NCBI RefSeq assembly: GCF_001281525.1
Contig: NZ_LGCI01000010.1
Coordinates: 672,869-736,868, forward strand
Direction: 5' to 3'
DNA: 64,000 nucleotides
Source of the DNA: Lysinibacillus macroides
GTDB taxonomy: Bacteria; Bacillota; Bacilli; Bacillales_A; Planococcaceae
Shown here: in pieces, positions 1-8,854 of the stretch
Layout of the letters: each line of letters starts with the position of its first letter
Position numbering within the stretch: the first letter of the stretch is position 1
The notes under the pieces: model-generated
Database searches by the model: none
Seen by the model: only the letters and a program-made list of their open reading frames with translations
What the model was told of the DNA's origin: nothing
Made by a program: the position numbers and the translations under genes

Positions 1-312
1 AACAACTAAACCGTTCTGCCCAGCATATACTGGTAAGCCTACATCATACTGCAATAAAAACCCTTCTTTAAAAGCTTTTGCATTCGCAAAGGTTAAAAGC
101 TCTGTTTGCCCTACATCACTTGAGACCATAATCGTCTCTTTTTCTTGATTGAGCCAGCTTTGCCCAAGCTCACTTAAATACGTTAAATCTGCTGAAGTGG
201 TCACTAGCTTGCGCACAGGCGTATCTACAACTCCTTGATCTTCTAAACGAATTACAAGCATTACTGCCGCCACTAGCAGTATTGTGATAAACCATTTCCA
301 TTTTTTAAACAA
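1..312 (-). CDS. SpoIVFA-like / M23-type membrane protein, 5' part only
   Basis: The frame runs off the window edge after 104 codons. It starts with TTG at 312, preceded by a GGATGAGG Shine-Dalgarno. The visible part is a basic N-terminus (MFKKWKW), one membrane segment at about residues 8-21, and an extracytoplasmic region that leads into the start of an M23-like domain (VGLPVYAGQNG). In B. subtilis the gene following minD is spoIVFA, which anchors and inhibits the SpoIVFB protease in the outer forespore membrane, so position supports this call. The catalytic or regulatory part lies outside the window. A plain M23 peptidase is the alternative. The gene is separated from minD by a terminator. 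Confidence 0.65.
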   Translation of the reverse strand, partial: MFKKWKWFITILLVAAVMLVIRLEDQGVVDTPVRKLVTTSADLTYLSELGQSWLNQEKETIMVSSDVGQTELLTFANAKAFKEGFLLQYDVGLPVYAGQNGLVV

Positions 313-361
313 GCCCTCATCCTTTTTTCCACACTATATGAGATTGCATGTCCAAACATGC

Positions 362-398
362 AAAAAAACCTTCTCGCACATATGCACGAAAAGGTTTT
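362..398 (-). terminator. Intrinsic terminator after minD
   Basis: An inverted repeat pairs 365-372 with 391-398 (AAAACCTT/AAGGTTTT), with further pairing inside. On the minus strand it is followed by seven T. It lies 38 bases past the minD stop and before the SpoIVFA-like gene. Confidence 0.8.
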
Positions 399-435
399 AC
401 TTCATCCTGTAGGAACAACCTATCTATCACTGACT

Positions 436-1233
436 TTATTTTGAAAACAGCGCTTTCAGTTTTGAAAACACTCCTCTTTGCTCGTCTTGAATAGCCATTA
501 ATGGCACAGACTCACCAAGAATACGACGTGCAATATTGCGATAGCCTAATGATGCTTTATTGGAAGGGTCCATCACTACAGGCTCACCTTTATTGGAGGA
601 TACAATGACATCTTCGTTATCGATAATAATGCCTAATAGATCGATCGCCAAATGTGTTGTAATTTCATTGACATCCAATGTATCGCCGTTTTTCATCATA
701 TGCTGACGTATACGATTAATAATTAATTTAGGTGCTGTAATGTCTTCCTGCTCAAGCAAGCCAATAATACGGTCAGCATCACGGACAGCAGATATTTCAG
801 GTGTTGTCACAACAATGGCATGATCTGCACCAGCAACAGCATTGCGATAGCCTTGCTCAATGCCAGCAGGACAATCAATTAAGACATAATCATAGTCCCT
901 TTTTAATTCCTCTATTAAGCTCTTCATTTGCTCAGGGGTAACAGCGTTTTTATCTGTTGTTTGAGCAGCAGGTAATAAAAATAGTTTCTCATCTACACGC
1001 TTATCTTTAATCAACGCTTGATGAATTTTACAACGCCCCTCTACAACATCAACGAGGTCATAAATAATACGGTTTTCTAAGCCTAAAATTACATCTAAAT
1101 TACGTAGGCCAATATCTGTATCAACTAAACATACTTTTTTACCCTGTAGAGCCAATGCAGTCCCAAGGTTAGCCGCTGTCGTTGTTTTTCCGACACCGCC
1201 TTTACCTGAAGTTATGACGATCGCTTCTCCCAC
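436..1233 (-). CDS. minD: Septum site-determining ATPase MinD
   Basis: MinD is the membrane-associated ParA-type ATPase that recruits MinC to block division at the poles. The deviant Walker A motif (SGKGGVGKTT) sits at the N-terminus. The ADP-binding, Walker B (DYVLIDCPAG) and switch regions follow, and a C-terminal basic amphipathic tail (FSKLKALFSK) acts as the membrane-targeting helix. A longer frame begins at 1257, but GTG at 1233 directly follows the minC stop, has AAGGGAGG about 8 bases upstream, and gives the canonical GEAIVITSGKGG start and a 265-residue protein, near the family length. It is cotranscribed with minC and the mre genes. Confidence 0.96.
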   Translation of the reverse strand: MGEAIVITSGKGGVGKTTTAANLGTALALQGKKVCLVDTDIGLRNLDVILGLENRIIYDLVDVVEGRCKIHQALIKDKRVDEKLFLLPAAQTTDKNAVTPEQMKSLIEELKRDYDYVLIDCPAGIEQGYRNAVAGADHAIVVTTPEISAVRDADRIIGLLEQEDITAPKLIINRIRQHMMKNGDTLDVNEITTHLAIDLLGIIIDNEDVIVSSNKGEPVVMDPSNKASLGYRNIARRILGESVPLMAIQDEQRGVFSKLKALFSK

Positions 1234-1234
1234 A

Positions 1235-1903
1235 CTAGCTTCCTCCCTTAGACACATTTAACAATGGTCGAATATTTTTTAAGGCATGAATTTGATCGTA
1301 CGTAATGCGTCCATCATAGCCAATAAAGGCACAAGTCATTTCTGCTTGATTAATTGCTTTTACATGCTCGTCTGACATTGCCTGAACCTGATCGGCAATC
1401 ATAATATGTGTAGCCTCAAAACGTGATGCAGCAATAATTGCCTCTTTATTGCCTAGCACACCTGCATGTGCAATGCCTTTTAGCCTACCAAGAACATAGA
1501 CATTACCTCCAGCCTCTACACGACCATTGGGATTGACATTACCAATAATAATAATATCTCCTGACGAGCGCAGAATTTGTCCTGATCTGACCACACCTAC
1601 ATATGTATCTTGTTGGCTTTCAATCATTTTCTGGTTGCTTTCATGGACAGTCAGTACTTCACTTTGCACCTTAGATACAATAAGCTGCTCGGTTTCTTGC
1701 ACAATATTAATCAGCTCATTCATTTGTTTTTCCGTACAGTAGCGATAGCCTAAATATAATTGTACATCTACTTTGCCTTCGATACCGCCCTCTAACACCT
1801 TTTTCTTTAATTCTTCCACCAAATCGCCATATGCACATTGGTCATCTAGTCGTAATACAAAGCCGTCTTTCGTCCCCTTCATATGAACTAGCTGTTTTTT
1901 CAT
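1235..1903 (-). CDS. minC: Septum site-determining protein MinC
   Basis: MinC is the division inhibitor that antagonises FtsZ polymerisation under MinD control. The protein has 222 residues, near the family norm. The C-terminal half has the beta-helical MinD-binding domain with the conserved glycine pattern (NPNGRVEAGGNVYVLGRLKG, about residues 122-141). The N-terminal FtsZ-acting domain is less conserved. GAGGTGAGG lies five bases before the ATG. The stop lies one base before the minD GTG, so translation is probably coupled. The upstream neighbour is mreD, as in the standard mreBCD-minCD operon. Confidence 0.95.
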   Translation of the reverse strand: MKKQLVHMKGTKDGFVLRLDDQCAYGDLVEELKKKVLEGGIEGKVDVQLYLGYRYCTEKQMNELINIVQETEQLIVSKVQSEVLTVHESNQKMIESQQDTYVGVVRSGQILRSSGDIIIIGNVNPNGRVEAGGNVYVLGRLKGIAHAGVLGNKEAIIAASRFEATHIMIADQVQAMSDEHVKAINQAEMTCAFIGYDGRITYDQIHALKNIRPLLNVSKGGS

Positions 1904-1930
1904 GAATGCCTCACCTCACGTTGTTCTTTG

Positions 1931-2458
1931 TTAAGAAACCTCACGTGCTCTCTGTAAGACACGCGCATTAATTAGATACTTGAAGGCCCAGCCAAGAATC
2001 ATTAAAAATAAGGCATTCGCAATGATTGTTGGTAATAGTCGTGAACGTAAGAAATCTGCTAACGGAATTGCTGTAAAATCAATTAGGTAGAAGAATTGGT
2101 AGAGTATAAATTCTAAAATCGCTACTAAAATAACTGAAATTGTCGTTGTTACAACTAAGTGTTGATGGATCACTTTCACGATAGATCCTGCTAAAAAACA
2201 AATAAGTGGATAAAGTACTGAATATAATCCAATAATATCAATGTAAAACACATCATACAAGACACCAAAAAAAAGACCATACATTACCGCTCGTTGACGG
2301 CTATAATAGATGGAGATAAAAATTAAATATAAGATTAAAAAACGTGGCACTAGATAGTAGATATCCCCTTTGATTTCAATCGGGGAAAGCATCGCAAATT
2401 CTGGTTCAAGTAAAAATAGTAGAACCGCCACAGAGGGGATGAGAAATCGAACCATCAC
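1931..2458 (-). CDS. mreD: Rod shape-determining membrane protein MreD
   Basis: A 175-residue integral membrane protein with about five hydrophobic segments, part of the elongasome with MreB, MreC, RodA and PBPs. Sequence conservation in MreD is low. The call rests on length, topology, motifs such as YGLFFGVLYDVFY in the central membrane region, and its place directly after mreC. Its ATG overlaps the mreC stop by four bases, indicating translational coupling. Confidence 0.92.
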   Translation of the reverse strand: MMVRFLIPSVAVLLFLLEPEFAMLSPIEIKGDIYYLVPRFLILYLIFISIYYSRQRAVMYGLFFGVLYDVFYIDIIGLYSVLYPLICFLAGSIVKVIHQHLVVTTTISVILVAILEFILYQFFYLIDFTAIPLADFLRSRLLPTIIANALFLMILGWAFKYLINARVLQRAREVS

Positions 2459-3372
2459 TCCGCCTCCTCTTCACTTTCCTTTTTTTGCGGATTCGATAAA
2501 TCTTCGTTTGTTGCACTGCCATCTGAGCCATCAATAACCGTTGATGTACGTTTGGCAATCACAACATGCTCTAAAATTGAAAAATCAGCAGCTGGTTTAA
2601 CATAAGCCATTTTTGTTAAACCGAAATCATCTGTACTTACTTCCGTAATTTCTCCAATCGGTACACCTTTTGGGAAGATACCACCAAGACCTGAGGAAAC
2701 TACCTGCTCGCCTTCCTTAACCGTCAAGCTAGAATCGATTCGCTTCATAATGAGTTCATTACGTTCTTCATCAAAGCCCTCGACTAAACCGTATGCTTCT
2801 TTTTCTCCTAACACCATCGCAGAAACACGATAGTTTGGATTATTTGTATATAAAAGCTCTACTTCAGATGTGAAAGGTGTCACCAGGATAACTTTGCCAA
2901 CTAAACCTTTCGCCGTCATAACTGCCATATTTTTTTGGACACCATGAGAAGAACCCTTATCTAAAATAATTTTCTCTTCCCATTGGTCAGGATTTCTAGC
3001 AATCACTGTTGCATGAATAGGATCAAATGCCTTTAAGCTTTCTGTTTTATTCAGAAGCTCTCGAAGCTTTGTATTCTCTGATTTTAAATCCGTAGCCTCA
3101 GCTTGTACAACCGCAAAATCTTCTAAGCGTGCTTTTAAACGTTTATTTTCTTCGTACGTGTTTAAGAGGGAGTCAATATTATTAAAGACACCATTGATAT
3201 AATTCGCCGGCTTCGCAACAAGTGATTGTGCGACGCCGACAGTATCTTTAATAATTTGCTCTGGTAAAGTTGCATTCGTCCGATCACGTAATGAGAAGCT
3301 AATCAATGCCACAAGAAAAACCATGCCTACGAGCAGCAAAATTACTTTCTTATTGAAAAAAAAGTGTGGCAT
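2455..3372 (-). CDS. mreC: Rod shape-determining protein MreC
   Basis: MreC is the bitopic scaffold of the lateral-wall synthesis complex. A single membrane segment lies at about residues 8-25. A coiled-coil stretch follows (residues about 65-110, with EENKRLKARLEDF and SENTKLRELL), then the double beta-barrel periplasmic-type domain (residues about 115-275). The last 30 residues form an acidic, serine-rich tail (GSDGSATNEDLS, KKESEEEAE). The gene lies 13 bases after mreB. Confidence 0.95.
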   Translation of the reverse strand: MPHFFFNKKVILLLVGMVFLVALISFSLRDRTNATLPEQIIKDTVGVAQSLVAKPANYINGVFNNIDSLLNTYEENKRLKARLEDFAVVQAEATDLKSENTKLRELLNKTESLKAFDPIHATVIARNPDQWEEKIILDKGSSHGVQKNMAVMTAKGLVGKVILVTPFTSEVELLYTNNPNYRVSAMVLGEKEAYGLVEGFDEERNELIMKRIDSSLTVKEGEQVVSSGLGGIFPKGVPIGEITEVSTDDFGLTKMAYVKPAADFSILEHVVIAKRTSTVIDGSDGSATNEDLSNPQKKESEEEAE

Positions 3373-3385
3373 TGCCTAAACCTCC

Positions 3386-4405
3386 TTACCCTTTCACTTG
3401 TTGTTGACGAATTAAGTCGATATTATCTAATGCCTTACCTGTACCAATTGCTACACAGTCTAAAGGGTCTTCTGCGATAAATACGGGCATATTTGTTTCT
3501 TGGCTAATAACTTTATCCAAGTTTGTTAATAGTGCACCACCACCAGTTAACACAATACCGCGTTCCATGACATCTGCAGATAATTCAGGAGGTGTTTGTT
3601 CTAATGTTTTACGAACACCGTCGATAATAGAAGCAACGGCTTCACGTAAAGATTCGGAAATTTCCTTTGAAGAAATCTCGATTGTTTTTGGTAAACCTGT
3701 TAGCAAGTCACGACCTCGAATCTCCATTGTTTCCTCTGGTCCTTCAGCTAATGCTGTACCAATTTCCATTTTAACAGCCTCTGCTGTACGCTCACCAATC
3801 GTTAAATTATACGTTTTACGAATATATGAAATGATGGACTGATCCATTGCATCCCCACCAACACGTACGGATTCACTTGTAACAATACCACCTAATGAAA
3901 TAACTGCAACCTCTGTTGTCCCTCCACCAATATCAACAACCATAGACCCTGTTGGATCCCATACTGGAAGATTGGACCCGATTGCTGCTGCAAATGGCTC
4001 CTCGATTGTAAATGCCTCTTTTGCACCGGCTTGTCGTGCAGCATCGATGACTGCACGTTGTTCAACAGAAGTAATACCAAAAGGCACACAAATCATGACA
4101 TTCGGTTTTTTCCAGTTACTTCCTGAATTTTTAGAAGCTTCTTTTAAATAATACTCAATCATAGCTGTTGTAATATCAAAATCAGCGATTACGCCATCCT
4201 TCATTGGACGAATGGCTACGATTGACCCTGGTGTACGACCAATCATATTTTTTGCATCATTCCCAACTGCAACAATATCCCCTGTTTTTGTATTTTTTGC
4301 TACTACTGAGGGTTCGCGTAACACGATGCCCTTTCCTTTAATAAACACTAATGTATTCGCTGTGCCGAGGTCAATCCCGACATCTTTGCTTCCAAATCCA
4401 AACAA
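3386..4405 (-). CDS. mreB: Actin-like shape-determining ATPase MreB
   Basis: MreB is the bacterial actin that forms membrane-associated filaments guiding lateral wall synthesis. The protein has 339 residues. The first phosphate loop ([14 protein letters not shown]) is at the N-terminus, the second ([18 protein letters not shown]) near residue 160, and the adenosine motif ([11 protein letters not shown]) near residue 285. It heads the mreBCD-minCD operon, and its own promoter probably lies in the 460-base gap upstream. Confidence 0.97.
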   Translation of the reverse strand: MFGFGSKDVGIDLGTANTLVFIKGKGIVLREPSVVAKNTKTGDIVAVGNDAKNMIGRTPGSIVAIRPMKDGVIADFDITTAMIEYYLKEASKNSGSNWKKPNVMICVPFGITSVEQRAVIDAARQAGAKEAFTIEEPFAAAIGSNLPVWDPTGSMVVDIGGGTTEVAVISLGGIVTSESVRVGGDAMDQSIISYIRKTYNLTIGERTAEAVKMEIGTALAEGPEETMEIRGRDLLTGLPKTIEISSKEISESLREAVASIIDGVRKTLEQTPPELSADVMERGIVLTGGGALLTNLDKVISQETNMPVFIAEDPLDCVAIGTGKALDNIDLIRQQQVKG

Positions 4406-4864
4406 TTTTGTACTCCCTTTCTATTTAAGCCATACTTTCATTAACATTCATGACTTTAGCGATCGTGTTAGAAAATTGAATTGTGCCTAACACAATTGAC
4501 TCCTCTCAATCTTCATAGCATTCGCCAAAGTATTTATCTTCATCAGTCGGTGTCCCATATCATAAAAAACTACATACGCATTTACCTCACCACAATTGTG
4601 ATGGGCATCTTTCCTGAATAAAGATAAAATTCATACCCTTCATTATAACGGAAAAGCGTAAAAATTTGTAGTATCACATGCATGATCTTGGAGAAAAGAT
4701 ACTATTTTAATTCCCTCTTAAACTAAACATAGTACGTATAGATTAGCATATAATTTTTCTTCTTATAAGACAATGTATATAAGGCTACCAATTTTTGTGA
4801 AGATAATAGAGTTTTCCTGAATACATTAACGCTTTATAAACAAAAAGGTTCGCCAATATTACAG
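4406..4864 (-). promoter_or_regulatory. mreB upstream region: probable promoter and leader hairpin
   Basis: This gap of about 460 bases has no convincing gene. On the minus strand a TATAAT -10 lies at 4642-4647, with only a poor -35, which would give a leader of over 200 bases. A perfect 7-base inverted repeat (GTGTTAG 4465-4471 with CTAACAC 4487-4493) lies in that leader. A self-complementary CACAATTGTG occurs near 4586. Confidence 0.45.
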
Positions 4865-4895
4865 AAAAAAGCTCTGCACATCGTATGCAGAGCTT
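4865..4895 (-). terminator. Intrinsic terminator of radC
   Basis: GCTCTGCA (4871-4878) pairs with TGCAGAGC (4886-4893), extended by A/T pairs and followed by six T on the minus strand. The radC stop codon (4894-4896) lies inside the upstream arm of the hairpin. Confidence 0.85.
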
Positions 4896-5592
4896 AAAAA
4901 TACCCTTTTTCCTTTAAGCTTACAAATTGATGATCACCGATGATAAGATGATCGATCACTTCAATGCCTATAATATAGCCTGCTTCGATTATTCGCTTTG
5001 TGACCTCAATATCCTCTGTACTTGGTGTTGGCACACCACTAGGATGATTGTGTGCACAAAGAATAGAAGCTGCAGACCTTTTGACAGCTTCTCGAAATAT
5101 CTCCCTTGGATGTACGATCGAGGCATTAAGTGAGCCAATAAAAATAGTCTGCTTATGAATCACCTGATTTTTAATATTTAAAAAAAGGGCAACAAAATGC
5201 TCCTGATTCAACGAGCTCATATCAGGCATTAAATAAGTAGCGGCATCTTCTGGGGAACGTATGGTGAATTTTTCATCATTGTTTTTCTGAGCGAGTCGCC
5301 TTCCAAGCTCAATAGCCGCTAATAATTGAATCGCTTTTACCTCGCCAATCCCTTTAATAGCTATCATTTCTTCGATGGTGGCATGCTTTAAATGATGGAG
5401 TCGTTCAAAAACATTTAATACTCTATTAGCAAGCACCAGTACCGATTCTTCCTTCGTCCCTGTCCGTAATAAAATAGCAAGCAGCTCTTGATTTGATAAG
5501 CTTTCCGCTCCTTGTCGTAGCAGCCGCTCACGGGGGCGGTCTTCCATATTGACATCACGTATCATCAATGATGGAAAAACATTATTTTGCAA
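4894..5592 (-). CDS. radC: RadC-family (JAB/MPN) protein
   Basis: A 232-residue protein with an N-terminal helix-hairpin-helix DNA-binding region (about residues 55-85, TIEEMIAIKGIGEVKAIQLL) and a C-terminal JAB1/MPN metal-binding fold. The metal signature is intact (AHNHPSGVPTPSTED, about residues 179-193). Biochemical function is not settled, since the historical link to DNA repair in E. coli RadC was withdrawn. It sits between maf and mreB, as in B. subtilis (ysxA). Six bases separate it from maf, so the two are probably cotranscribed. Confidence 0.93.
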   Translation of the reverse strand: MQNNVFPSLMIRDVNMEDRPRERLLRQGAESLSNQELLAILLRTGTKEESVLVLANRVLNVFERLHHLKHATIEEMIAIKGIGEVKAIQLLAAIELGRRLAQKNNDEKFTIRSPEDAATYLMPDMSSLNQEHFVALFLNIKNQVIHKQTIFIGSLNASIVHPREIFREAVKRSAASILCAHNHPSGVPTPSTEDIEVTKRIIEAGYIIGIEVIDHLIIGDHQFVSLKEKGYF

Positions 5593-5598
5593 AAATGC

Positions 5599-6192
5599 TC
5601 ACTCCTTCGCAAATTGGATAATTTCAAGTTCTACCAATTGGGAAAACAATGCTGCCAATGGTAAACCTACAACATTGTTATAGTCTCCTTCAATTCGTTT
5701 TACTAACAGTGTGCCTATTGTTTGGATGCCATAACCGCCTGCTTTATCAAATGGATCTCCTGAATCTACATAGGCTTCAATAAGTTTTTGTGATAGTTGA
5801 TGAAAGACAACGATCGTCTCCTCCACAAAAACAGTTTCCTTGCCATCAGGTTGAATAATCGCAACTGCTGTCATAACGACATGCTTGTTGCCTGATAAGC
5901 GTAATAAGTGCGCAATCGCTTCCTCTCGGGACTTCGGTTTATGTAGCAGCTCATGGTTGTCAACCACGATTGTATCAGCACCAATAACTGTGGCAGTGGC
6001 TGCTTTTTTAGCAACATCTCGTGTTTTTAACAGAGCTACCTCTTTTACATACGTCTGCATAGTTGTCGCTTGTATGCTTGTTTCTTCCACATCACTTGTT
6101 ATTACTGTAAAGGGCAGTGCTAGCATGTCCAACAATTCTTTACGTCTTGGTGATGCAGAAGCAAGCACAAGCTTATGATTAGTTTGTAACAT
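5599..6192 (-). CDS. maf: Maf-family nucleotide pyrophosphatase
   Basis: Maf proteins hydrolyse dTTP/UTP and modified nucleotides as house-cleaning pyrophosphatases and can affect septation when overexpressed. The N-terminal substrate motif LASASPRRKELL is clear, and ADTIVV and KPKSREEA follow at the usual spacing. The frame is open to 6222, but AGGAGG lies inside that extension and ATG at 6192 places LVLASASPRR near the N-terminus as usual, giving 197 residues. The gene is followed by radC and preceded by the SpoIIB-like gene, matching B. subtilis order. Confidence 0.93.
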   Translation of the reverse strand: MLQTNHKLVLASASPRRKELLDMLALPFTVITSDVEETSIQATTMQTYVKEVALLKTRDVAKKAATATVIGADTIVVDNHELLHKPKSREEAIAHLLRLSGNKHVVMTAVAIIQPDGKETVFVEETIVVFHQLSQKLIEAYVDSGDPFDKAGGYGIQTIGTLLVKRIEGDYNNVVGLPLAALFSQLVELEIIQFAKE

Positions 6193-6279
6193 TATCTGAC
6201 CATTCCTCCTTGTTTCTATCATACTGAAGAATGTGTTATTTGAAAATTTTCAAAAGATCGAGATAATGTTGATTTCTAC

Positions 6280-6924
6280 TTAAAATATCACTTGAAGACA
6301 AGTATTTTTCGATTGATAGTGGGCAAAAACATGTAAGCGAATAATGTTAATATCATTGGAAATTGTAGAGGCTGCCTTGCCAACCGTTTGCCAATCCTCT
6401 GGCAATGTTGTATCCTTAGCATTTTCCCCAAAATTTAATTTTTTAGCATTTTTATCAGCGAGGACAGCAGGTATTTCTACAAGCGTTGGTTCCTTACAGC
6501 TTTCACCACTGACACTAAATGTTTTTTTAAAGGTTGCAGGATCCTGTAAAAATTCAAGCTGACTCTCTTCTGTAACAAGGCTTGTCCATACATAATATTT
6601 ACCATCAGCTTGAATAATAGCGCTCTCTTTTAAAGAAGGATATTCAGCAATAAATGCACTAGCACTTTCATAATTTGAAAAGACGCCTGCTTGACTGGCA
6701 AAAAACATTGGTGCATTTGCTGGATTGGTTGTTCCACTACTTGTTGGGATCGTATCTGCCTGTGATTGATTATTTGCCACTTCACCACCATTTTTTGGTA
6801 AAGGTAGCTGTGTACTTGCTTGTAACATACCTAAAAAAATAGCTACACCTAATAGACCGACAAATCCGCCAATAATCATTGCTCGAAATATTTGTTTTTT
6901 CACCACACGACTGACCATTTTCAT
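6280..6924 (-). CDS. SpoIIB-like membrane protein with SPOR-type region
   Basis: A 214-residue protein with a basic cytoplasmic N-terminus, one membrane segment (about residues 15-32) and an extracytoplasmic part. The part around residues 70-140 (GVFSNYESASAFIAEYP and the tract ending YYVWTSL) resembles a SPOR peptidoglycan-binding fold. In B. subtilis spoIIB, which promotes septal wall thinning at engulfment, precedes maf. That position plus the layout is the basis for the call. The family diverges fast, so the exact symbol is withheld. comC, which precedes spoIIB in B. subtilis, is absent here. Confidence 0.65.
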   Translation of the reverse strand: MKMVSRVVKKQIFRAMIIGGFVGLLGVAIFLGMLQASTQLPLPKNGGEVANNQSQADTIPTSSGTTNPANAPMFFASQAGVFSNYESASAFIAEYPSLKESAIIQADGKYYVWTSLVTEESQLEFLQDPATFKKTFSVSGESCKEPTLVEIPAVLADKNAKKLNFGENAKDTTLPEDWQTVGKAASTISNDINIIRLHVFAHYQSKNTCLQVIF

Positions 6925-7351
6925 TCATCTATCACCTCATCCTTCCACATAGCTATACCATTATGGCCTTCATATGGTATCAGTATATGTAAAATAAGAA
7001 GTGTACATGCTTGTTATTGAAAACGATACTACCCTGCTACTGGATAGCTTTTCAATATAGGGACAAATTTTACTAGTTGAGAAACAGACTCATTTCTGTA
7101 ACTTATGGCAATAATTCTACCCTTACTTAATTATTTTTACATCATTCGTTTTTTTAGGGAATACTATACGCAAATAAATGAAAACTAACATCCAAAAAAA
7201 TGCAACCTATCAAAATGAATAGAAAATCAACCATAGGTTTTGGTGAAGGACCATAATTTTAGTTAAATAAAAAAATCACCCAAAAAATTTAAATATTTGT
7301 AAAATCGTTAAATTGGATATAAAACGGGGAAAATAGGAAATATAGTTTTTT
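6925..7351. other. Divergent AT-rich intergenic region
   Basis: This stretch of about 430 bases separates the minus-strand SpoIIB-like gene from the plus-strand secreted-protein gene and must carry both promoters. A candidate plus-strand pair is TTGTAA with TATAAA around 7301-7325, but its spacing of 15 is short. No gene or strong palindrome is seen. Confidence 0.5.
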
Positions 7352-8209
7352 ATGAGTCATAAAATTTTCACTATTTTTTTAACCAGCTTTTTATTAGTAT
7401 CAGTATTATTGCAACCTATACAATCTCAGGCCGAAGAGATACCAGCTTCTGAAACTATAAGTGATGGGTATATTGAAACTTTTATAGATGAGTCTGGACA
7501 TACAACTAAATTAGAATATCTTATCAATGAAAAGGAATTTAGAGTTAATACTCATATAAATGGAAAACTTATTGATTATTCCAGCAGGGAGATGGAGAAA
7601 AACGGGGAATATTCTGATGAGATTATTTACAATCAATTATTCGATGTTAAAAAATCTGAATCTGAAGAAATTGTATATATTGAAAGCGATGTTGAAGAAA
7701 CATATAACGTTAATGATTTTATTACCGTAGAATCAGGGGAAATTTCACTTTATAATACTACTCTCCCTAGACCTTATGCATTTATTGCATCAAAGTGTAA
7801 TTGGACATTAAATCAATGTGGTACTTTATATGGAAAAAGTAAAGTAGATCAAATTAAAAAGTTTATGTTTGACTTTAAAAAAGATGCTGCTATTTCTGTA
7901 GTTGCCGCTGCAATTACTATGGTATGGGGGGCGCCTATTGTTGCAGTAGGTGTATTATTGGCTTCTTTAGGTGTGGGGGTTGTCAATGCACTACTAACAA
8001 CTTCTTTAAATGGGTATTATGATTCTACACGTACACAATATTCTTATTATGTTGTGGTTAAACAAAAGGAAACTTTTAAACACAACCAAGAGAAGTATGT
8101 TGTCTATTACTATAACACAACAAATGGTAAACAGAGTACAAGAACTTCACAAAGTGCAAGTTGGATATCAGAGGATGCGGTATTAGATATAGGTATAGTT
8201 TCATATTAA
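7352..8209 (+). CDS. Secreted protein of unknown function with Cys pair and glycine-rich hydrophobic stretch
   Basis: I do not recognise the family. The 285-residue product has a signal peptide with a probable cleavage after SQA (residue about 27) and an acidic region to about residue 145. A closely spaced cysteine pair follows (CNWTLNQC, about residues 149-156). Next comes a long hydrophobic, glycine/alanine-rich segment (about residues 180-215, AAAITMVWGAPIVAVGVLLA then LGVGVVNALL) and a polar, tyrosine-rich C-terminus. The Shine-Dalgarno is weak (GGGGAAAATAGG, well upstream of the ATG). The gene is AT-rich and sits where B. subtilis has no gene, which suggests acquisition. An SdpC-like peptide-toxin precursor is one possibility by layout only. 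Confidence 0.75.
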   Translation: MSHKIFTIFLTSFLLVSVLLQPIQSQAEEIPASETISDGYIETFIDESGHTTKLEYLINEKEFRVNTHINGKLIDYSSREMEKNGEYSDEIIYNQLFDVKKSESEEIVYIESDVEETYNVNDFITVESGEISLYNTTLPRPYAFIASKCNWTLNQCGTLYGKSKVDQIKKFMFDFKKDAAISVVAAAITMVWGAPIVAVGVLLASLGVGVVNALLTTSLNGYYDSTRTQYSYYVVVKQKETFKHNQEKYVVYYYNTTNGKQSTRTSQSASWISEDAVLDIGIVSY

Positions 8210-8221
8210 AAGAATAAAACA

Positions 8222-8255
8222 AAAAAGTAGCTCTCAAATCGAGTCGCTACTTTTT
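8222..8255 (+). terminator. Intrinsic terminator of the secreted-protein gene
   Basis: AAAAAGTAGC (8222-8231) pairs perfectly with GCTACTTTTT (8246-8255), starting 12 bases after the stop codon. Confidence 0.85.
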
Positions 8256-8373
8256 CTCTATATATCCAAATGGTACTTTATATTAATCTTTTACTGCTTA
8301 AGAAAGGGTTAGATATTCTCTTTATCGAATTTCTTTAACCAACATAGCTATAGGATTGGGAGGATTATGTGTA

Positions 8374-8562
8374 TTGCTAAAATTAAATGTAAAACAGCAA
8401 TTATTGGCTACTTTTATTGTTCTTATAATATCTATCATTATCGCTATCACAACACCTTGGAATCAATATAAACTACTATTTATGGCTCCCGTTATAGTTT
8501 TTTCTGCATTTATTAGTATCTTCATCTCAAAAAAATTTTTTAAACAAGATGATAGGTATTAA
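8374..8562 (+). CDS. Small two-span membrane protein, unknown
   Basis: The frame opens at 8356, but that TTG is part of the Shine-Dalgarno. GGGAGGA at 8358-8364 has correct spacing to the TTG at 8374, which gives MLKLNVKQQLLATF and 62 residues. Two hydrophobic segments (about residues 10-28 and 35-53) are joined by a short loop, and the tail is basic (KKFFKQDDRY). It follows the secreted protein on the same strand but after that gene's terminator. An immunity-type role is conceivable but has no direct support. Confidence 0.5.
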   Translation: MLKLNVKQQLLATFIVLIISIIIAITTPWNQYKLLFMAPVIVFSAFISIFISKKFFKQDDRY

Positions 8563-8571
8563 TCTATAAGA

Positions 8572-8798
8572 ATAAAATATTTAGTACTCATACTATCAAC
8601 CGTACTCTTAACAGAAGTATTACTAATAGGGTACTCATTATAAACATCTTCAAGCCATAATAGCAACACTTCAGATTATGCACAGCCAAAAGAAGCGGCA
8701 TAGCCAAAGACATATACAGATTTAGATGCATTGGATCAATAGGCATCGAACTAGGCTTTAAAACCATTATTGACAATATTCAACCCCAAATTTTCGCA
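8572..8798 (+). pseudogene. Decayed small lipoprotein-like gene
   Basis: One plus-strand frame reads like a lipoprotein: a hydrophobic leader ending LLTEVLLIGYSL, then a Ser/Asn/Gln-rich segment (TSSSHNSNTSDYAQPKEAA), then PKTYTDLDALDQ. It is broken by in-frame stops at 8641, 8701, 8740 and 8752 and begins with ATA. Each stop could derive from a CAA or CAG codon, ATA from ATG, and the TAC after IG from the lipobox cysteine TGC, all by G:C to A:T transitions. This is inferred from pattern alone. The minus-strand frame here looks like a shadow. Confidence 0.4.
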
Positions 8799-8839
8799 AA
8801 AAAAACACAGCCTCTACTCACAATAGACGCTGTGTTTTT
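8797..8839 (-). terminator. Intrinsic terminator of the downstream folC gene
   Basis: AAAACACAGC (8802-8811) pairs with GCTGTGTTTT (8829-8838). On the minus strand it is followed by a T run and lies just past the folC stop. Confidence 0.8.
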
Positions 8840-8854
8840 GCTTGTAAACTACTC

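Noticed and set aside
1527-1742. Plus-strand frame opposite minC
   Set aside because: It lies wholly inside minC in antisense, has no Shine-Dalgarno and odd composition. It is a shadow of the real gene.
6240-6255. GAAAATTTTC palindrome between maf and the SpoIIB-like gene as a CodY box
   Set aside because: It lacks the spaced AATTTTCWGAAAATT form and lies downstream of a gene, not at a promoter.
8588-8776. Minus-strand 62-residue frame
   Set aside because: It overlaps the decayed plus-strand gene, lacks a Shine-Dalgarno and is probably open only by chance in this AT-rich stretch.
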